DNA of 64,000 nt, from the NCBI RefSeq assembly GCF_001690985.1, contig NZ_MAJS01000013.1, forward strand, positions 191,260 to 255,259, written 5' to 3'. The position numbers were made by a program, and so were the translations under genes. Every line of letters starts with the position of its first letter. The stretch's first letter is position 1. The DNA is from Aliivibrio sp. 1S175. Its GTDB lineage: Bacteria; Pseudomonadota; Gammaproteobacteria; Enterobacterales; Vibrionaceae. Below are positions 52,136 to 62,105 of this stretch, one piece after another. The notes below the pieces were generated by a model that searched no databases, was not told the origin of the DNA, and worked only from the letters and a program-made list of their open reading frames with translations.

Positions 52136-54310
52136 ATGTTAAGTTTTAAACGAAATCATGATTTTCAAGTATTCATGACTCCTGAACATAAGCAACCAAC
52201 ACAACAAAACCCACCAAATTTTAATTGGCCTAGCGCACTATATAATGAGAGTTTTACTTTAGAACTAAGTAGTAATAAAAAACTACCTCAATGGAGATGG
52301 GAAAATATAACCTCTCCTTTTACATTGCCTTTTCTATTGCCTCAAGGCGATTATCGTTGGCGTCTAATAAATACAAACAATGAAATCAGTAAATGGTTTA
52401 AGTTTGAAATCACAAAACAAACCCACAATTACCTAGCACCAACAGCGGAAGAGATTTTTAAGCTGTGTCAACATCATGAGCAGTTCTTAATGTACTTTAA
52501 TGAAGACATTGAATCCGTTCGCATTGCCTCATGGGATGCTTTTCACAAACTAAAAAAAACAGCTGAATTAGTCAATATCGAAAACATTGCTTATCCAACC
52601 CACTATAGAAGAGGTAATGAAGAAGGAAAAAGAACAGCGATAGCGAATGTCAGAAATTGGATTGACAGAGACCTAATATCTCTTACTCAACTCTATAAAA
52701 TTTGGAAAATAGAAACATACGGCCATCAAGCCGTTAATCTATTGCTACGACTTTCAGAATGGAGTCCAGAAGGACCAGCTTCATTACTAAGACCTTGCAC
52801 ATGGGGTGATGAAGTAGGGTTATCTTTAGCACGAAATATATACTTAGCTTATCATTGGTTATCACCTTTAATGACTAAAAGTGAAAAAGATTTTATACGT
52901 CCAATGTTGATTCGTATTGCTTATCAAATGGAAGAGCGATTAGAGCAAGATCAATTCAAACAATACCCAGGGCATTCTCATACCTCTCGTTTACCTGCTT
53001 ATTTAGGGGTAGCCGCCCTTGTATTACATAAAGAATTTAATCAAACAGTGTGCGAACGTTGGTTAGACTATTCATTAATGATTTACCAAAACGTACTGCC
53101 ATTTTATGGTGGTAATGATGGGAGTTGGGCCGAGGGTCCTTTCTATTCCTCTTCATACACAAAATGGCAGCACCCGTTTTTTCTTTCTATTGAGCGTATC
53201 AGTGGGTTCTCATTTTATAATCATCCTTTTTATAAAAATTACCATAAGTTTGCTATGGATTTTGTGGCAACTGAAAACAGTACGCACCCTTTTGGGGATG
53301 GGTTTTGGTGTAAAAGAGAAGGTAAAGAATGGCCAGGATTTTTTGCACAAAATCCATTACGTATTTATGCGGAAAGGTTTGGAGACCAATCGTCTATTGA
53401 TATGTGTAAAAAACTGGAATCTCAAATAAATACGTATGAACTTCATTTACTTGATATCATTCCGACAATCAAACAAATTGAATTTTCTATTCGTCCTATT
53501 TTTAAAGATCCAGTAAAAATATCAGACTTTAAATATTACGATTTTGCCGGTTTAGGTAAAGCAAGAATTGACACTACAGAACTGTATTTTAGAGCCAGTA
53601 AATTTGGCAATAGCTCACATCGCCATGCTGACCAAGGGAATATTGCCCTAATAGATAATACAAAGAATGTAATAATCCCTAGTGGCAGTTATGGATATCG
53701 TTTTGGCAGTAATCATCACAACGAATGGACAAGAACCACCAAAGCTCACAACCTTCCACTTATTGGAGGGTTAGGGCAAATTCTTGATGACGAATCAGCG
53801 ACAGGTCGACTATTAAAACAACAGTCAGGTGAGCATTGGTATCTCTCTCAGATAGACTTGAGTAAATCATATCGCAATGTGAAACAATTTATTCGTACCA
53901 TAGTCATGGTTGATAATTGTGGTCTTCTTATTATTGATAACGTTAGCTTAAACACAGAAAAATCAATTCAGTGGCGATTGCATTCTGAATTAACCGCTAG
54001 CATTAGCAATAACAACATAACATTACAAAGTGACAATCACAGTTATACTGTTGAAATTATGGGACAAAAAAACATAACACCAACAATTGCTCATGGTTAT
54101 AACTTAGAGAAATCACCTAATGATTTAATTATCTCAGACGTAAACGAAGATATTTATCATTTAGAGTGGCAACTGCCATCACAGCATAAGCACTTTATCG
54201 TCGCGAGCTGTACCAAAAATGCGATTTCCTATTTAGTAAAAGAAGACAATAATATTGAAATAACCATAAATGATGATGTGATATACATCGATACTGAAAA
54301 TAAGAAATAA
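52136..54310 (+). CDS. Heparinase II/III-family polysaccharide lyase
   Basis: A 724-residue protein: an N-terminal DUF4962-like/heparinase-II N domain (N-W-P-S-A-L-Y, L-P-Q-G-D-Y-R-W-R-L), an alpha-toroid (about 120-430) and a C-terminal beta-sandwich. The beta-sandwich has the family motif S-H-R-H-A-D-Q-G-N. No signal peptide is seen, so it probably acts in the cytoplasm on imported oligosaccharides. Lyases of this fold split uronate-containing chains by beta-elimination. The start is taken at ATG 52136, one base after the acyltransferase stop. Alginate, glucuronan or glycosaminoglycan fragments are all possible substrates. Confidence 0.82.
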   Translation: MLSFKRNHDFQVFMTPEHKQPTQQNPPNFNWPSALYNESFTLELSSNKKLPQWRWENITSPFTLPFLLPQGDYRWRLINTNNEISKWFKFEITKQTHNYLAPTAEEIFKLCQHHEQFLMYFNEDIESVRIASWDAFHKLKKTAELVNIENIAYPTHYRRGNEEGKRTAIANVRNWIDRDLISLTQLYKIWKIETYGHQAVNLLLRLSEWSPEGPASLLRPCTWGDEVGLSLARNIYLAYHWLSPLMTKSEKDFIRPMLIRIAYQMEERLEQDQFKQYPGHSHTSRLPAYLGVAALVLHKEFNQTVCERWLDYSLMIYQNVLPFYGGNDGSWAEGPFYSSSYTKWQHPFFLSIERISGFSFYNHPFYKNYHKFAMDFVATENSTHPFGDGFWCKREGKEWPGFFAQNPLRIYAERFGDQSSIDMCKKLESQINTYELHLLDIIPTIKQIEFSIRPIFKDPVKISDFKYYDFAGLGKARIDTTELYFRASKFGNSSHRHADQGNIALIDNTKNVIIPSGSYGYRFGSNHHNEWTRTTKAHNLPLIGGLGQILDDESATGRLLKQQSGEHWYLSQIDLSKSYRNVKQFIRTIVMVDNCGLLIIDNVSLNTEKSIQWRLHSELTASISNNNITLQSDNHSYTVEIMGQKNITPTIAHGYNLEKSPNDLIISDVNEDIYHLEWQLPSQHKHFIVASCTKNAISYLVKEDNNIEITINDDVIYIDTENKK

Positions 54311-54326
54311 TCGTTTACTTAAAATA

Positions 54327-54359
54327 AAAGCGCCTAAAATATGAATATTTAGGCGCTTT
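54327..54359. terminator. Bidirectional terminator after the uronate operon
   Basis: AAAGCGCCTAAA pairs with TTTAGGCGCTTT across a nine-base loop. On the minus strand it is followed by TATTTT. It separates the lyase gene from the convergent EamA gene. Confidence 0.85.
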
Positions 54360-54372
54360 ACAAATTTAATAA

Positions 54373-55242
54373 TTATCTCTTAGGCAGTAACTTCTTATAA
54401 AAACCCGTTACAAACATGGTTCCAGTCACCACTAAAATAGTACCTATAATGGCATTTATTCCGACAGTTTCCCCTAAGAATAAGTAGCCCCATAAAATCC
54501 CAAAAACAGGAATAATAAAAGTAACAGTTAAGGCTGAAGAAGCGCCAAGCTCTTTAATCAGTCTAAAATACAACAAGTACGCTAAACCCGTACACACAGC
54601 ACCAAGGGCAAATACAGCGAAAACAATATCTACACTCACCACTTCTCTTACTGGCATAAAAGGAACAAGCGGTAACACCAAGATAACAGAAGCCCACATA
54701 CTACCGTGTGCGTTATTAAACGGCTCAACGCTTGGTGCATTTTTGGCATAATTAGTTGCAACACCATAGCTAAATGCGCCCATTAAGGCTGCAATCATCG
54801 GGATAATGGCTTCATCACCAACATTAATCGCCTCCCATCCAACCAGAACACTAACCCCGATCATACCTAGAACCAAACCAAACACGACCTCTTTGGTTAA
54901 CCAAGTTCGAGTCCATACCGCCCCAATAATCGCACCCCAAATTGGAGCGGTAGAGTTAAGAATAGCTAAAGTAGATACATTTAAGATTTGTGCTGAATAA
55001 GCAAATAATAAGAAAGGTAATGCTGAATTAAACAACCCCAAAATAAGGAAGTGTTTAATATTTGACATAAAGTGTAGGGATTTTTTCAGAAAGAAGGAAA
55101 CAACAAGTAGAGTCAATGCGGCGAAAGCAACCCGTGTCTCAATTAATACCGCAGGCCCTAACGGGTTTGCTGCAATTCTAACAAATAAAAATGAACCGCC
55201 CCACAACGCAGCTAAGGTAAATAAACTTAATATATTAATCAT
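54373..55242 (-). CDS. EamA/DMT family transporter
   Basis: A 289-residue protein with ten membrane segments in two EamA repeats. The first opens A-A-L-W-G-G-S-F-L-F-V-R-I-A, and the second has P-V-F-G-I-L-W-G-Y-L-F-L-G-E (the family E motif). It probably exports a metabolite or amino acid by proton exchange; the substrate is unknown. ATG 55242 is preferred over the TTG at 55254. Confidence 0.86.
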   Translation of the reverse strand: MINILSLFTLAALWGGSFLFVRIAANPLGPAVLIETRVAFAALTLLVVSFFLKKSLHFMSNIKHFLILGLFNSALPFLLFAYSAQILNVSTLAILNSTAPIWGAIIGAVWTRTWLTKEVVFGLVLGMIGVSVLVGWEAINVGDEAIIPMIAALMGAFSYGVATNYAKNAPSVEPFNNAHGSMWASVILVLPLVPFMPVREVVSVDIVFAVFALGAVCTGLAYLLYFRLIKELGASSALTVTFIIPVFGILWGYLFLGETVGINAIIGTILVVTGTMFVTGFYKKLLPKR

Positions 55243-55323
55243 CCATGATCCCAAACGGTGGGTAATTTTTTAGTGTGGTTGATAATGACAAATTACTCAA
55301 CCACATAAACTAAAAAATGCTTT

Positions 55324-55698
55324 CTAACGCTCGCCTTGCACTTCAAAGTCATCAGAAATTAAACGCGCTTTACCATCGTCTTGAATTGTCCAATGTTCAC
55401 GGTGTACAACACCAAATGCTTTGTTCATCGTCCAATTCGCCGTTAATAGATAGCCATCTTCACCGATTGGTTCCCATTTAACCTCTGTATAATCAACATC
55501 AGCAAAACCTTGATCCATAATGTTTTGCCAAAATACTTGGATCTCTTCACGGCCTGTAAATGTACCAAATGGACGCGCTTCCATCACCGTACCTTCAGCG
55601 TATTGTGCTGCACAACCTGCTGCATTTTGAGAATTAAACGCCTGTTGCCATGCTGAAATACCGGCTTTGCATGCTGCTAAAATTTGTTCTTGAGTCAT
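55324..55698 (-). CDS. SnoaL-like / NTF2-fold protein
   Basis: A 124-residue small NTF2-like barrel protein: W-Q-Q-A-F-N-S-Q-N-A-A-G-C-A-A-Q-Y near the N-terminus, the F-G-T-F-T-G-R-E-E-I loop, and W-T-M-N-K in the last strands. Family members include polyketide cyclases and ketosteroid isomerases as well as proteins of unknown role. I start at ATG 55698 with GGAG ten bases upstream. It is divergent from a LysR gene which may regulate it. Confidence 0.82.
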   Translation of the reverse strand: MTQEQILAACKAGISAWQQAFNSQNAAGCAAQYAEGTVMEARPFGTFTGREEIQVFWQNIMDQGFADVDYTEVKWEPIGEDGYLLTANWTMNKAFGVVHREHWTIQDDGKARLISDDFEVQGER

Positions 55699-55813
55699 GA
55701 TTGTTTCTCCTAATGTTTGTATGAAATGAACTATACGTGCATTATTAAGATTGAAAAACAAACCAATATGAAATCACTGTTTAATAAAACAGAACAATAG
55801 GATTTAAAAGAGC

Positions 55814-56680
55814 ATGAATAAACTGAAACAAATGACCCTTTTTATGACGATTGTTGAAACAGGATCAATCACTAAAGCGGCTGAGAAATTAGAACTGTCT
55901 AAGTCTGTTATTAGCCAACACTTAAAACAACTAGAGCATGAACTTGCTATTCCATTGCTCAAACGTACGACAAGAAAACAATCACTCACTGCCTCTGGAG
56001 AGCATTTCTATCTACAATGTTGTGAGATGCACAAATTAGCAGAAAAGGCATGGAGTGATATCTTACATCAACAAGAATCGCCTCAAGGGAGATTGTCTGT
56101 CACCGCTCCGCACGCCTTAATGAACAGCATTGTTATACCGGCTCTTAGCTCCGTATTTAACGCGCACAAAGACGTGGAACTAAACTTAATTGCGCATGAT
56201 GGACAGCTTGATTTGATGCAAGAAGAAATCGACCTAGCTATCCGTGTTGGTGAATCAAAATTAAGTAACCTAAAGCAAAAGCGCATTGGAACCATACAAG
56301 ACGTATTGTGTATCGCCAAAGACTATCCAGAATTTACTATTGATAGCATTGAAGCTTTGCCTTATGTAGCAAACCACTGGCAATCAAAGCAAATTTCGCA
56401 TCAGCTAGTAAATATAACAACAAAAAACGCCCGCGTTATAAACTTTATCGCAGCGCATCAAGTCAACACGGTTCAAAATAGTTTAGCGTTAATAAAAAAT
56501 GGGTTCGGAATTGGGCTTCTTCCTGAGTTTATCTATTTGCAACATCAAGATGAGTTAAAAGAAGTATTACCTACTTATGAAATGAAAGCGTCTAATGTCT
56601 ATGTGCTTCATCCCTTTCATGGCCAAGTTCCGATTAGTGTAAGAATGGCAATTGATGTCATTGAAAGGGCATTAGCCTAG
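55814..56680 (+). CDS. LysR-type transcriptional regulator
   Basis: A 288-residue LysR regulator with an N-terminal helix-turn-helix (T-G-S-I-T-K-A-A-E-K-L-E-L-S-K-S-V-I-S) and an effector domain with no distinctive specificity marker. It is divergent from the SnoaL-like gene across about 115 bases, the classic position for control of that gene. Confidence 0.86.
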   Translation: MNKLKQMTLFMTIVETGSITKAAEKLELSKSVISQHLKQLEHELAIPLLKRTTRKQSLTASGEHFYLQCCEMHKLAEKAWSDILHQQESPQGRLSVTAPHALMNSIVIPALSSVFNAHKDVELNLIAHDGQLDLMQEEIDLAIRVGESKLSNLKQKRIGTIQDVLCIAKDYPEFTIDSIEALPYVANHWQSKQISHQLVNITTKNARVINFIAAHQVNTVQNSLALIKNGFGIGLLPEFIYLQHQDELKEVLPTYEMKASNVYVLHPFHGQVPISVRMAIDVIERALA

Positions 56681-56818
56681 TTATCGACCTATACACTTCA
56701 TTTTATTCATTGAATCATCCGTTGTCTCAATATTTAGCAAAGCACCAACCAAAGAAAAAGGTATTATGTACGGATACATTTATTACCTACTAACCCACTA
56801 TATTAAAAGGAAAAAATC

Positions 56819-57211
56819 ATGAAAATTCGTTTTTATCTTCTTGCAGCACTCGCTATGACGTCACTTTTTGGCTGCGCAGAAGGCGAACAATCTCTAAAAG
56901 TAACCGCAAGCGCATACACATCAAGTGTTGGTGAAACCGATGACACACCAAATCTTGCAGCTTGGGGCGATACATTAAAACCAGGCATGAAATCAATTGC
57001 GGTATCAAGAGATCTTATCGATATGGGTCTTACTCATAATCAAGAAGTAACAATCGAAGGACTTGATGGTACCTATCTAGTACTAGATAAAATGAATAAG
57101 CGCTGGAAAAAGAAGATTGATATTTACATGGGTGAAGATGTTAAGAAAGCAAGACAATGGGGTAAAAAAGAAGTCGTTATCCATTGGACTGTAGAAGAAG
57201 AAAAGAAGTAG
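56819..57211 (+). CDS. 3D-domain lipoprotein (double-psi beta-barrel)
   Basis: A 130-residue lipoprotein: lipobox L-F-G-C with Cys19, then a 3D (Asp-Asp-Asp) domain of the RlpA/MltA-like double-psi barrel. Markers are V-T-A-S-A-Y-T-S, G-D-T-L-K-P-G, S-R-D-L, V-L-D-K-M and K-K-I-D-I-Y-M-G. Proteins of this fold bind or cut peptidoglycan. The residue after Cys is Ala, not Asp, so Lol sorting to the outer membrane is expected. It is monocistronic, followed by a terminator. Confidence 0.85.
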   Translation: MKIRFYLLAALAMTSLFGCAEGEQSLKVTASAYTSSVGETDDTPNLAAWGDTLKPGMKSIAVSRDLIDMGLTHNQEVTIEGLDGTYLVLDKMNKRWKKKIDIYMGEDVKKARQWGKKEVVIHWTVEEEKK

Positions 57212-57245
57212 GCACTTAATAACGATCACTTCAACACTTTCAATT

Positions 57246-57277
57246 AAAGTGGCCTCGTAATGAAGCCACTTTTTTTG
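57246..57277. terminator. Terminator between the 3D lipoprotein gene and phoX
   Basis: AAAGTGGC pairs with GCCACTTT across an 11-base loop, followed by TTTTT on the plus strand. Confidence 0.85.
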
Positions 57278-57295
57278 TATCTAAATATAGCGATC

Positions 57296-59161
57296 CTAAC
57301 TGCCGATCACACCACCATTATCTTTAGTCACCATCACAATGGTTGAGCGTGGTTTGCTATCTCCTCCTTGAGGGAAGTGTCCAGATGGATGCTGCACACC
57401 AACAAACATGGTTTTTTGATCTTCAGAAAAAGTGAGTCCGGTAATTTCACAGCCAATTGGCCCAGTTAAGAAACGACGCACTTCGCCTGTTTTAGGATCA
57501 CCACACAACATTTGATTATTACCCTGCCCTGCAAAATCCCCTTTGTTTGAGTAATTACCATCGGTTTGAATCCATAGACGCCCTGCTTTATCAAAACCAA
57601 TACCATCAGGGCTATTAAACATATTGTCTTTATTGATGTTGTCACTGCCAGCGTACAAATTGCCTTTATGAACCGTTGGATTCCCTGCTATTAAGTACAA
57701 ATCCCATTGGAATGTATCACTCACATGATTTGCATTAGTGGGTGCCCAACGCACAATTTGACCATAATGGTTTTCAGCTCGTGGATTAACGCCATCGACA
57801 TCTTGACCTTCTTTTACTCCACGATATTTATTATTCGTTAATGTACAGAAAACGTGTTTTTTATCTGGATGAATGGCAACCCATTCAGGCCTGTCCATTG
57901 TGGTTGCGCCCACTTGTGTTGCTGCTCGACGAGCAAAAATCATCACTTCAGCTTGGCTATTAAATCCGTTTTCTTTGGTTAAACCATTCTTACCATAAGT
58001 GAGTTCTAGCCACTGGCCATCGCCTTCTAACTTATCGTCTTTCATTGCAAATTTAGCAACGTACAAGGTGCCTTCTTCAAGAAGGTTACGATTGGCTGCG
58101 TTATTACCTTCTTGATATTTATCTTTTGATACGAATTTATACAAATGCTCGCCACGTTCATCATCACCAAGATACACCACGACATGACCATCATCATTCA
58201 CCACTAATGCGGCATTTTCGTGTTTAAATCGACCTAGCGCAGTTCGTTTTAATGGCGTTGATGTTGGATCATTCGGATCAATTTCAACCACCCAACCAAA
58301 ACGATTTGGTTCATTCGGATTTTTAGCAACATCAAAGCGATCATCAAAATTATGCCATTGATATTTACTTTGCTCAGCTTCAATGCCATAGCGCTTATCA
58401 TCAGCAGTTAATGCAGCTTTCGTTTCTGAACCAAAAAAGTCATTGAAGTTTTCTTCACAAGTTAAATAAGTGCCCCACGGCGTTTCGCCATTCGCGCAGT
58501 TATTGAATGTTCCTAATACTTTCTTACCTGTTGGATCTGCCTTGGTTTTCAATAAATCATGGCCTGCTGCTGAACCTGTTACTAACATCTCTGTATTTGC
58601 GGTAATACGGCGGTTTGCTTTACCTGTTGGATCCATCGTCCATTGACCGTTCTTTCTTACGATTTCAACAATGGTAATCCCTACTGCGGCTTGGGCTTTG
58701 GCAACATCATCTGCCGTCATCGCTTTGCCTTGATGTGCAAACAAGTACTCATAATTGGTGTATTCATTATTGACTGCAAGAATGGCGCGATCTTTTGATA
58801 AAGGGAATACACTCATACCATCGGTATTATCACCAAATTGCAGTGCTTGTGCTTTTGAGCCTTGCTTACCGTTAGGGTTAAATTGAGGTGCGTTAGCAAA
58901 GATTGGATCCCCCCACGACATCAACGTACTAGAGCTATAACCTTTAGGAAGAAGAATAGAATCACTGGTAGAAGTGGTAATTGCCTCAAAATTTAATAAT
59001 GAATTATCCATGCTACCTGCGATGGCTTTCGCTACTGGATTTAACGCTAAAAAAGCGCCTGCACCTGCCGCCGCGGTTCCCATTAAAAAACCTCGACGAG
59101 ATAAACGTGCATTAACCATGTTGCTAAAATCTGATTCTTTCTCTACAAAATTGCTCATCAT
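57296..59161 (-). CDS. phoX: PhoX-family alkaline phosphatase (DUF839), TAT exported
   Basis: A 621-residue protein with a twin-arginine signal (S-R-R-G-F-L-M-G, near 21-28), a hydrophobic stretch rich in Ala/Gly, then a beta-propeller of the DUF839/PhoX family. Markers are N-N-C-A-N-G-E-T-P-W-G-T, E-E-N-F-N-D-F-F-G and the late D-G-I-G-F-D. PhoX uses Ca and Fe cofactors to release phosphate from esters in the periplasm. This matches proteins known in other marine vibrios. A weak Pho-box-like repeat lies upstream. Confidence 0.87.
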   Translation of the reverse strand: MMSNFVEKESDFSNMVNARLSRRGFLMGTAAAGAGAFLALNPVAKAIAGSMDNSLLNFEAITTSTSDSILLPKGYSSSTLMSWGDPIFANAPQFNPNGKQGSKAQALQFGDNTDGMSVFPLSKDRAILAVNNEYTNYEYLFAHQGKAMTADDVAKAQAAVGITIVEIVRKNGQWTMDPTGKANRRITANTEMLVTGSAAGHDLLKTKADPTGKKVLGTFNNCANGETPWGTYLTCEENFNDFFGSETKAALTADDKRYGIEAEQSKYQWHNFDDRFDVAKNPNEPNRFGWVVEIDPNDPTSTPLKRTALGRFKHENAALVVNDDGHVVVYLGDDERGEHLYKFVSKDKYQEGNNAANRNLLEEGTLYVAKFAMKDDKLEGDGQWLELTYGKNGLTKENGFNSQAEVMIFARRAATQVGATTMDRPEWVAIHPDKKHVFCTLTNNKYRGVKEGQDVDGVNPRAENHYGQIVRWAPTNANHVSDTFQWDLYLIAGNPTVHKGNLYAGSDNINKDNMFNSPDGIGFDKAGRLWIQTDGNYSNKGDFAGQGNNQMLCGDPKTGEVRRFLTGPIGCEITGLTFSEDQKTMFVGVQHPSGHFPQGGDSKPRSTIVMVTKDNGGVIGS

Positions 59162-59230
59162 ACTTCCCTTTTGAAATCGTTATTTTTATAAATTCGTTTT
59201 ATATAATCAGGAGTAGCCTAAAGGGGATTT

Positions 59231-59248
59231 ATTACAGTTTCGTAGAAG
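59231..59248 (-). promoter_or_regulatory. Weak Pho-box-like direct repeat upstream of phoX
   Basis: On the minus strand CTTCTAC-GAAA-CTGTAAT gives two heptamers with the 11-base phasing of a PhoB box. The second is a good match to CTGTCAT, the first is poor. It lies 70 to 87 bases before the phoX start. The assignment is tentative. Confidence 0.3.
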
Positions 59249-59424
59249 ATTTGTGGCGATTTTATTGCGTTTAATTAAATTAGAATCGAGGTCTTAATCG
59301 CATAATAAAAAAACCTTAATCCATAATATTATTAATATCGTTCTCTATTAGCTCTTTCTCTGGTATAAACTTTGCGCATAAATCAACATCAAATTAGATA
59401 AAAAACCGTTTGCAAGGAACAATA

Positions 59425-59616
59425 ATGCGTAAGAAAACGACGATACTTTTAGTCACTGGATTATTATTTGCTCTTAATGGTTGTGCAGAACTTAAAGATG
59501 CAGGTAGAACTATTGGCCATACTACGCGTGACGTTACCAAATCCATTGGCCATGCTTCACGTGATGCTGCTAAATCGGTAAAAAAAGAATACGACAAGGG
59601 AGAATGGTCTGAATAA
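59425..59616 (+). CDS. Small lipoprotein with an 11-residue tandem repeat
   Basis: A 63-residue lipoprotein: signal and lipobox L-N-G-C with Cys20, then an amphipathic helix built from two direct copies of an 11-residue unit, I-G-H-T-T-R-D-V-T-K-S and I-G-H-A-S-R-D-A-A-K-S (30-51). It ends with an acidic/basic tail. The ATG follows AAGGAAC; a longer frame from 59410 starts at TTG. It resembles entericidin-like or coat-type small lipoproteins in size only. Function unknown. Confidence 0.75.
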   Translation: MRKKTTILLVTGLLFALNGCAELKDAGRTIGHTTRDVTKSIGHASRDAAKSVKKEYDKGEWSE

Positions 59617-59953
59617 GTTCTTCTTTCGATGTATCAATAACACAGCCTAATAATGAGGTTTTCATATTCATGTTTGGGCTGATAATCCTCATTCCCTCTT
59701 TTTTCTCACCTTATTTTCAGTCACTCGACACTCAAACAATTACACCTCATATATTTATAACTCAAACATTAAATTTATTAACAAATAAATTAACAAGTCA
59801 AAAAACAAGTCATAACATATTGATTTTAAATAAATTAAAAGAAGTAATAATAAAAACTCACAATAAAGCCAACAAATAATAGTTTGTACTCTAACTAAAT
59901 ATCTGTCATTTTATAATTAATTGAACGTTCAATAAAAAATAAAAGGACAGCAA
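59617..59953. other. Non-coding region upstream of betI
   Basis: About 340 AT-rich bases. A 69-codon open frame (59670-59879) has no good family signal and a biased composition, so I do not call it. The right end holds the BetI-type palindrome. Confidence 0.5.
59920..59933 (+). promoter_or_regulatory. BetI-type operator upstream of betI
   Basis: ATTGAACGTTCAAT is a perfect 14-base palindrome 21 bases before the betI start. Choline-responsive TetR repressors of the BetI type bind dyads of this kind. It overlaps the expected promoter, as needed for repression. Confidence 0.8.
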
Positions 59954-60562
59954 ATGCCCAAAGTAGGGATGCCTGACATACGAAAACCACAACTCGTCAA
60001 AGCGACAATGACCGTTATTGGTCGTGTCGGTCTACACGCCGCTAGCATTGCTTTAATTAGCAAAGAAGCGGGGGTATCTACAGGGATCATTAATCACTAC
60101 TTTGGCGGCAAGCATGGTCTTTTAGAAGAAACCATGCGTGAAATTCTTCGCCAACTGTCTAATACCATCACGACTCAACTGAAAAGCTTACCTGTTGACG
60201 CTCACCAACAACGTATCACCGCCATTGTTAATGGTAATTTCGAGGGCTATCAAGCAGAAAATGAAGTCGCGAAAACGTGGCTCGCGTTCTGGTCTTACTC
60301 GATGCACGACGCTCAATTAAAGCGTCTACAGCGTGTAAATGAAAAACGATTGCTGTCTCATTTGAAAATTGAATTAAAAGAAATGTTTAATAATCAACAA
60401 GCTGACCTCGTTGCTCACGGGATAGCATCGTTAATTGATGGTATATGGCTAAGAGGTACATTGAACCCTGAAGGCATTGACGCAAATAAAGCCCGTACCG
60501 TCATCAACGATTACATTGAAAAACAACTCTCATTTTATTCAAAAAATAAAAACCACTCATAA
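59954..60562 (+). CDS. betI: Choline-responsive TetR repressor BetI
   Basis: A 202-residue TetR-type repressor: N-terminal [15 protein letters not shown]-binding helices [19 protein letters not shown], and a C-terminal ligand domain with W-L-A-F-W-S. It represses the bet operon until choline binds. First gene of betIBA, behind a palindromic operator. It starts after AAAAGGAC. Confidence 0.93.
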   Translation: MPKVGMPDIRKPQLVKATMTVIGRVGLHAASIALISKEAGVSTGIINHYFGGKHGLLEETMREILRQLSNTITTQLKSLPVDAHQQRITAIVNGNFEGYQAENEVAKTWLAFWSYSMHDAQLKRLQRVNEKRLLSHLKIELKEMFNNQQADLVAHGIASLIDGIWLRGTLNPEGIDANKARTVINDYIEKQLSFYSKNKNHS

Positions 60563-60585
60563 TAATTATTAAGTCAGAGATTAAA

Positions 60586-62046
60586 ATGGAAATGAATTCG
60601 TTATACATCGACGGTCAGTCTATTCAGGCAACGTCTGGAGAAAGCTTCACTAGCATTAATCCTGCTAATGGCGAACCCATTGCACAACTAGGCCAAGCCT
60701 CTCAATCTGATCTTGAACTTGCCGTTGAATCAGCAAAGCGAGGTTTTGCTATATGGTCTGCAATGTCACCAATTGAACGCAGCCGTATTCTTCTCAATGC
60801 GGTAAAAATACTTAGAGAACGAAACAATGACCTTGCAATGCTTGAGGTTATGGATACCGGTAAACCGCTTCAAGAAGCATTAGAAGTTGATGTAGCCTCT
60901 GGTGCCGATGTCATTGAATACTTCGCAGGGTTGGTTCCTGCAATGCAAGGTGACCAACAACCACTGGGTGAAAGCCAATTTTTTTACACTCGTCGTGAGC
61001 CACTTGGTATTTGTGCAGGCATCGGTGCGTGGAACTACCCTATCCAAATCGCTATGTGGAAATCAGCACCTGCATTGGCAGCGGGTAATGCGATGATCTT
61101 CAAACCATCAGAAGAAACACCTTTAACGGCATTGAAACTGGCCGAAATATTTACCGAAGCAGGATTGCCAGATGGCGTGTTTAACGTCGTTCAAGGTGAT
61201 TATCGTGTTGGTCAAATGCTGACTGCACATCCTGATATCGCAAAAGTGTCTTTCACTGGTGAAACAGGAACAGGCAAAGCAGTCATGGCTGACAGTGCAA
61301 AAACACTAAAATCAGTCACGATGGAGTTAGGTGGAAAATCACCAATGGTCGTCTTTGATGACGCAAAGTTGGATGATGCCGTATCCGCTGCGATGGTGGC
61401 AAACTTTTATACTCAAGGCGAAGTGTGCACCAATGGCACTCGTGTTTTTGTTCATGAAAGCCTTTATGACGATTTCATTAGCCAGCTTAAAGTTCGTACT
61501 GAAAAACTGATTGTCGGTGACCCAATGGACATCGAAACCCAAGTCGGTACGCTCATTTCAAAAGCACATTTAGCAAAAGTATTAGAGGCCATTGAGCAAG
61601 CCAAACAGTCAGGTGCAACCCTGCTTACTGGCGGCTATCAAGTGACCGACAAAGGATTAGAAAACGGTAACTTTGTGGTTCCTACTGTCTTTGTAAATTG
61701 CGAAGACGATATGCCACACGTTCAACAAGAAATCTTTGGCCCTGTTATGTCTGTCCTTAAATTCACAGACGAAGACGAGGTTATTCGCCGCGCAAACGAC
61801 ACTAAATATGGGCTTGCTGCCGGTATTTTTACTCAAAACTTATCACGAGCTCACCGAGTTATTCATCAAATGCAAGCGGGTATTTGTTGGGTAAATACGT
61901 GGGGAGACTCTCCTGCAGAAATGCCAGTAGGCGGTTATAAACATTCAGGTGTTGGACGTGAAAACGGCCCTGAAACGCTACTGCATTACACGCAAACCAA
62001 AAGCATATTAATAGAGCTTAGTGATTTCGCTAGCCCTTACGCTTAA
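60586..62046 (+). CDS. betB: Betaine-aldehyde dehydrogenase BetB
   Basis: A 486-residue aldehyde dehydrogenase: N-Y-P-I-Q cofactor segment, F-T-G-E-T-G-T-G-K, the catalytic Glu in M-E-L-G-G-K-S-P-M and Cys in [11 protein letters not shown]. It oxidises betaine aldehyde to glycine betaine with NAD(P). Length is that of BetB. Either of two ATGs (60586 or 60592) may be used. Second gene of the operon. Confidence 0.93.
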   Translation: MEMNSLYIDGQSIQATSGESFTSINPANGEPIAQLGQASQSDLELAVESAKRGFAIWSAMSPIERSRILLNAVKILRERNNDLAMLEVMDTGKPLQEALEVDVASGADVIEYFAGLVPAMQGDQQPLGESQFFYTRREPLGICAGIGAWNYPIQIAMWKSAPALAAGNAMIFKPSEETPLTALKLAEIFTEAGLPDGVFNVVQGDYRVGQMLTAHPDIAKVSFTGETGTGKAVMADSAKTLKSVTMELGGKSPMVVFDDAKLDDAVSAAMVANFYTQGEVCTNGTRVFVHESLYDDFISQLKVRTEKLIVGDPMDIETQVGTLISKAHLAKVLEAIEQAKQSGATLLTGGYQVTDKGLENGNFVVPTVFVNCEDDMPHVQQEIFGPVMSVLKFTDEDEVIRRANDTKYGLAAGIFTQNLSRAHRVIHQMQAGICWVNTWGDSPAEMPVGGYKHSGVGRENGPETLLHYTQTKSILIELSDFASPYA

Positions 62047-62105
62047 TTTACCCTTCCAATAAAAACGTCTAGCCCTATGCGCTAGACGCCACGGAGAATA
62101 CAGAC

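Noticed and set aside
59670-59879. 69-codon frame before betI
   Set aside because: Biased AT-rich composition, poor ribosome-site spacing and no family resemblance; likely chance within a non-coding region.
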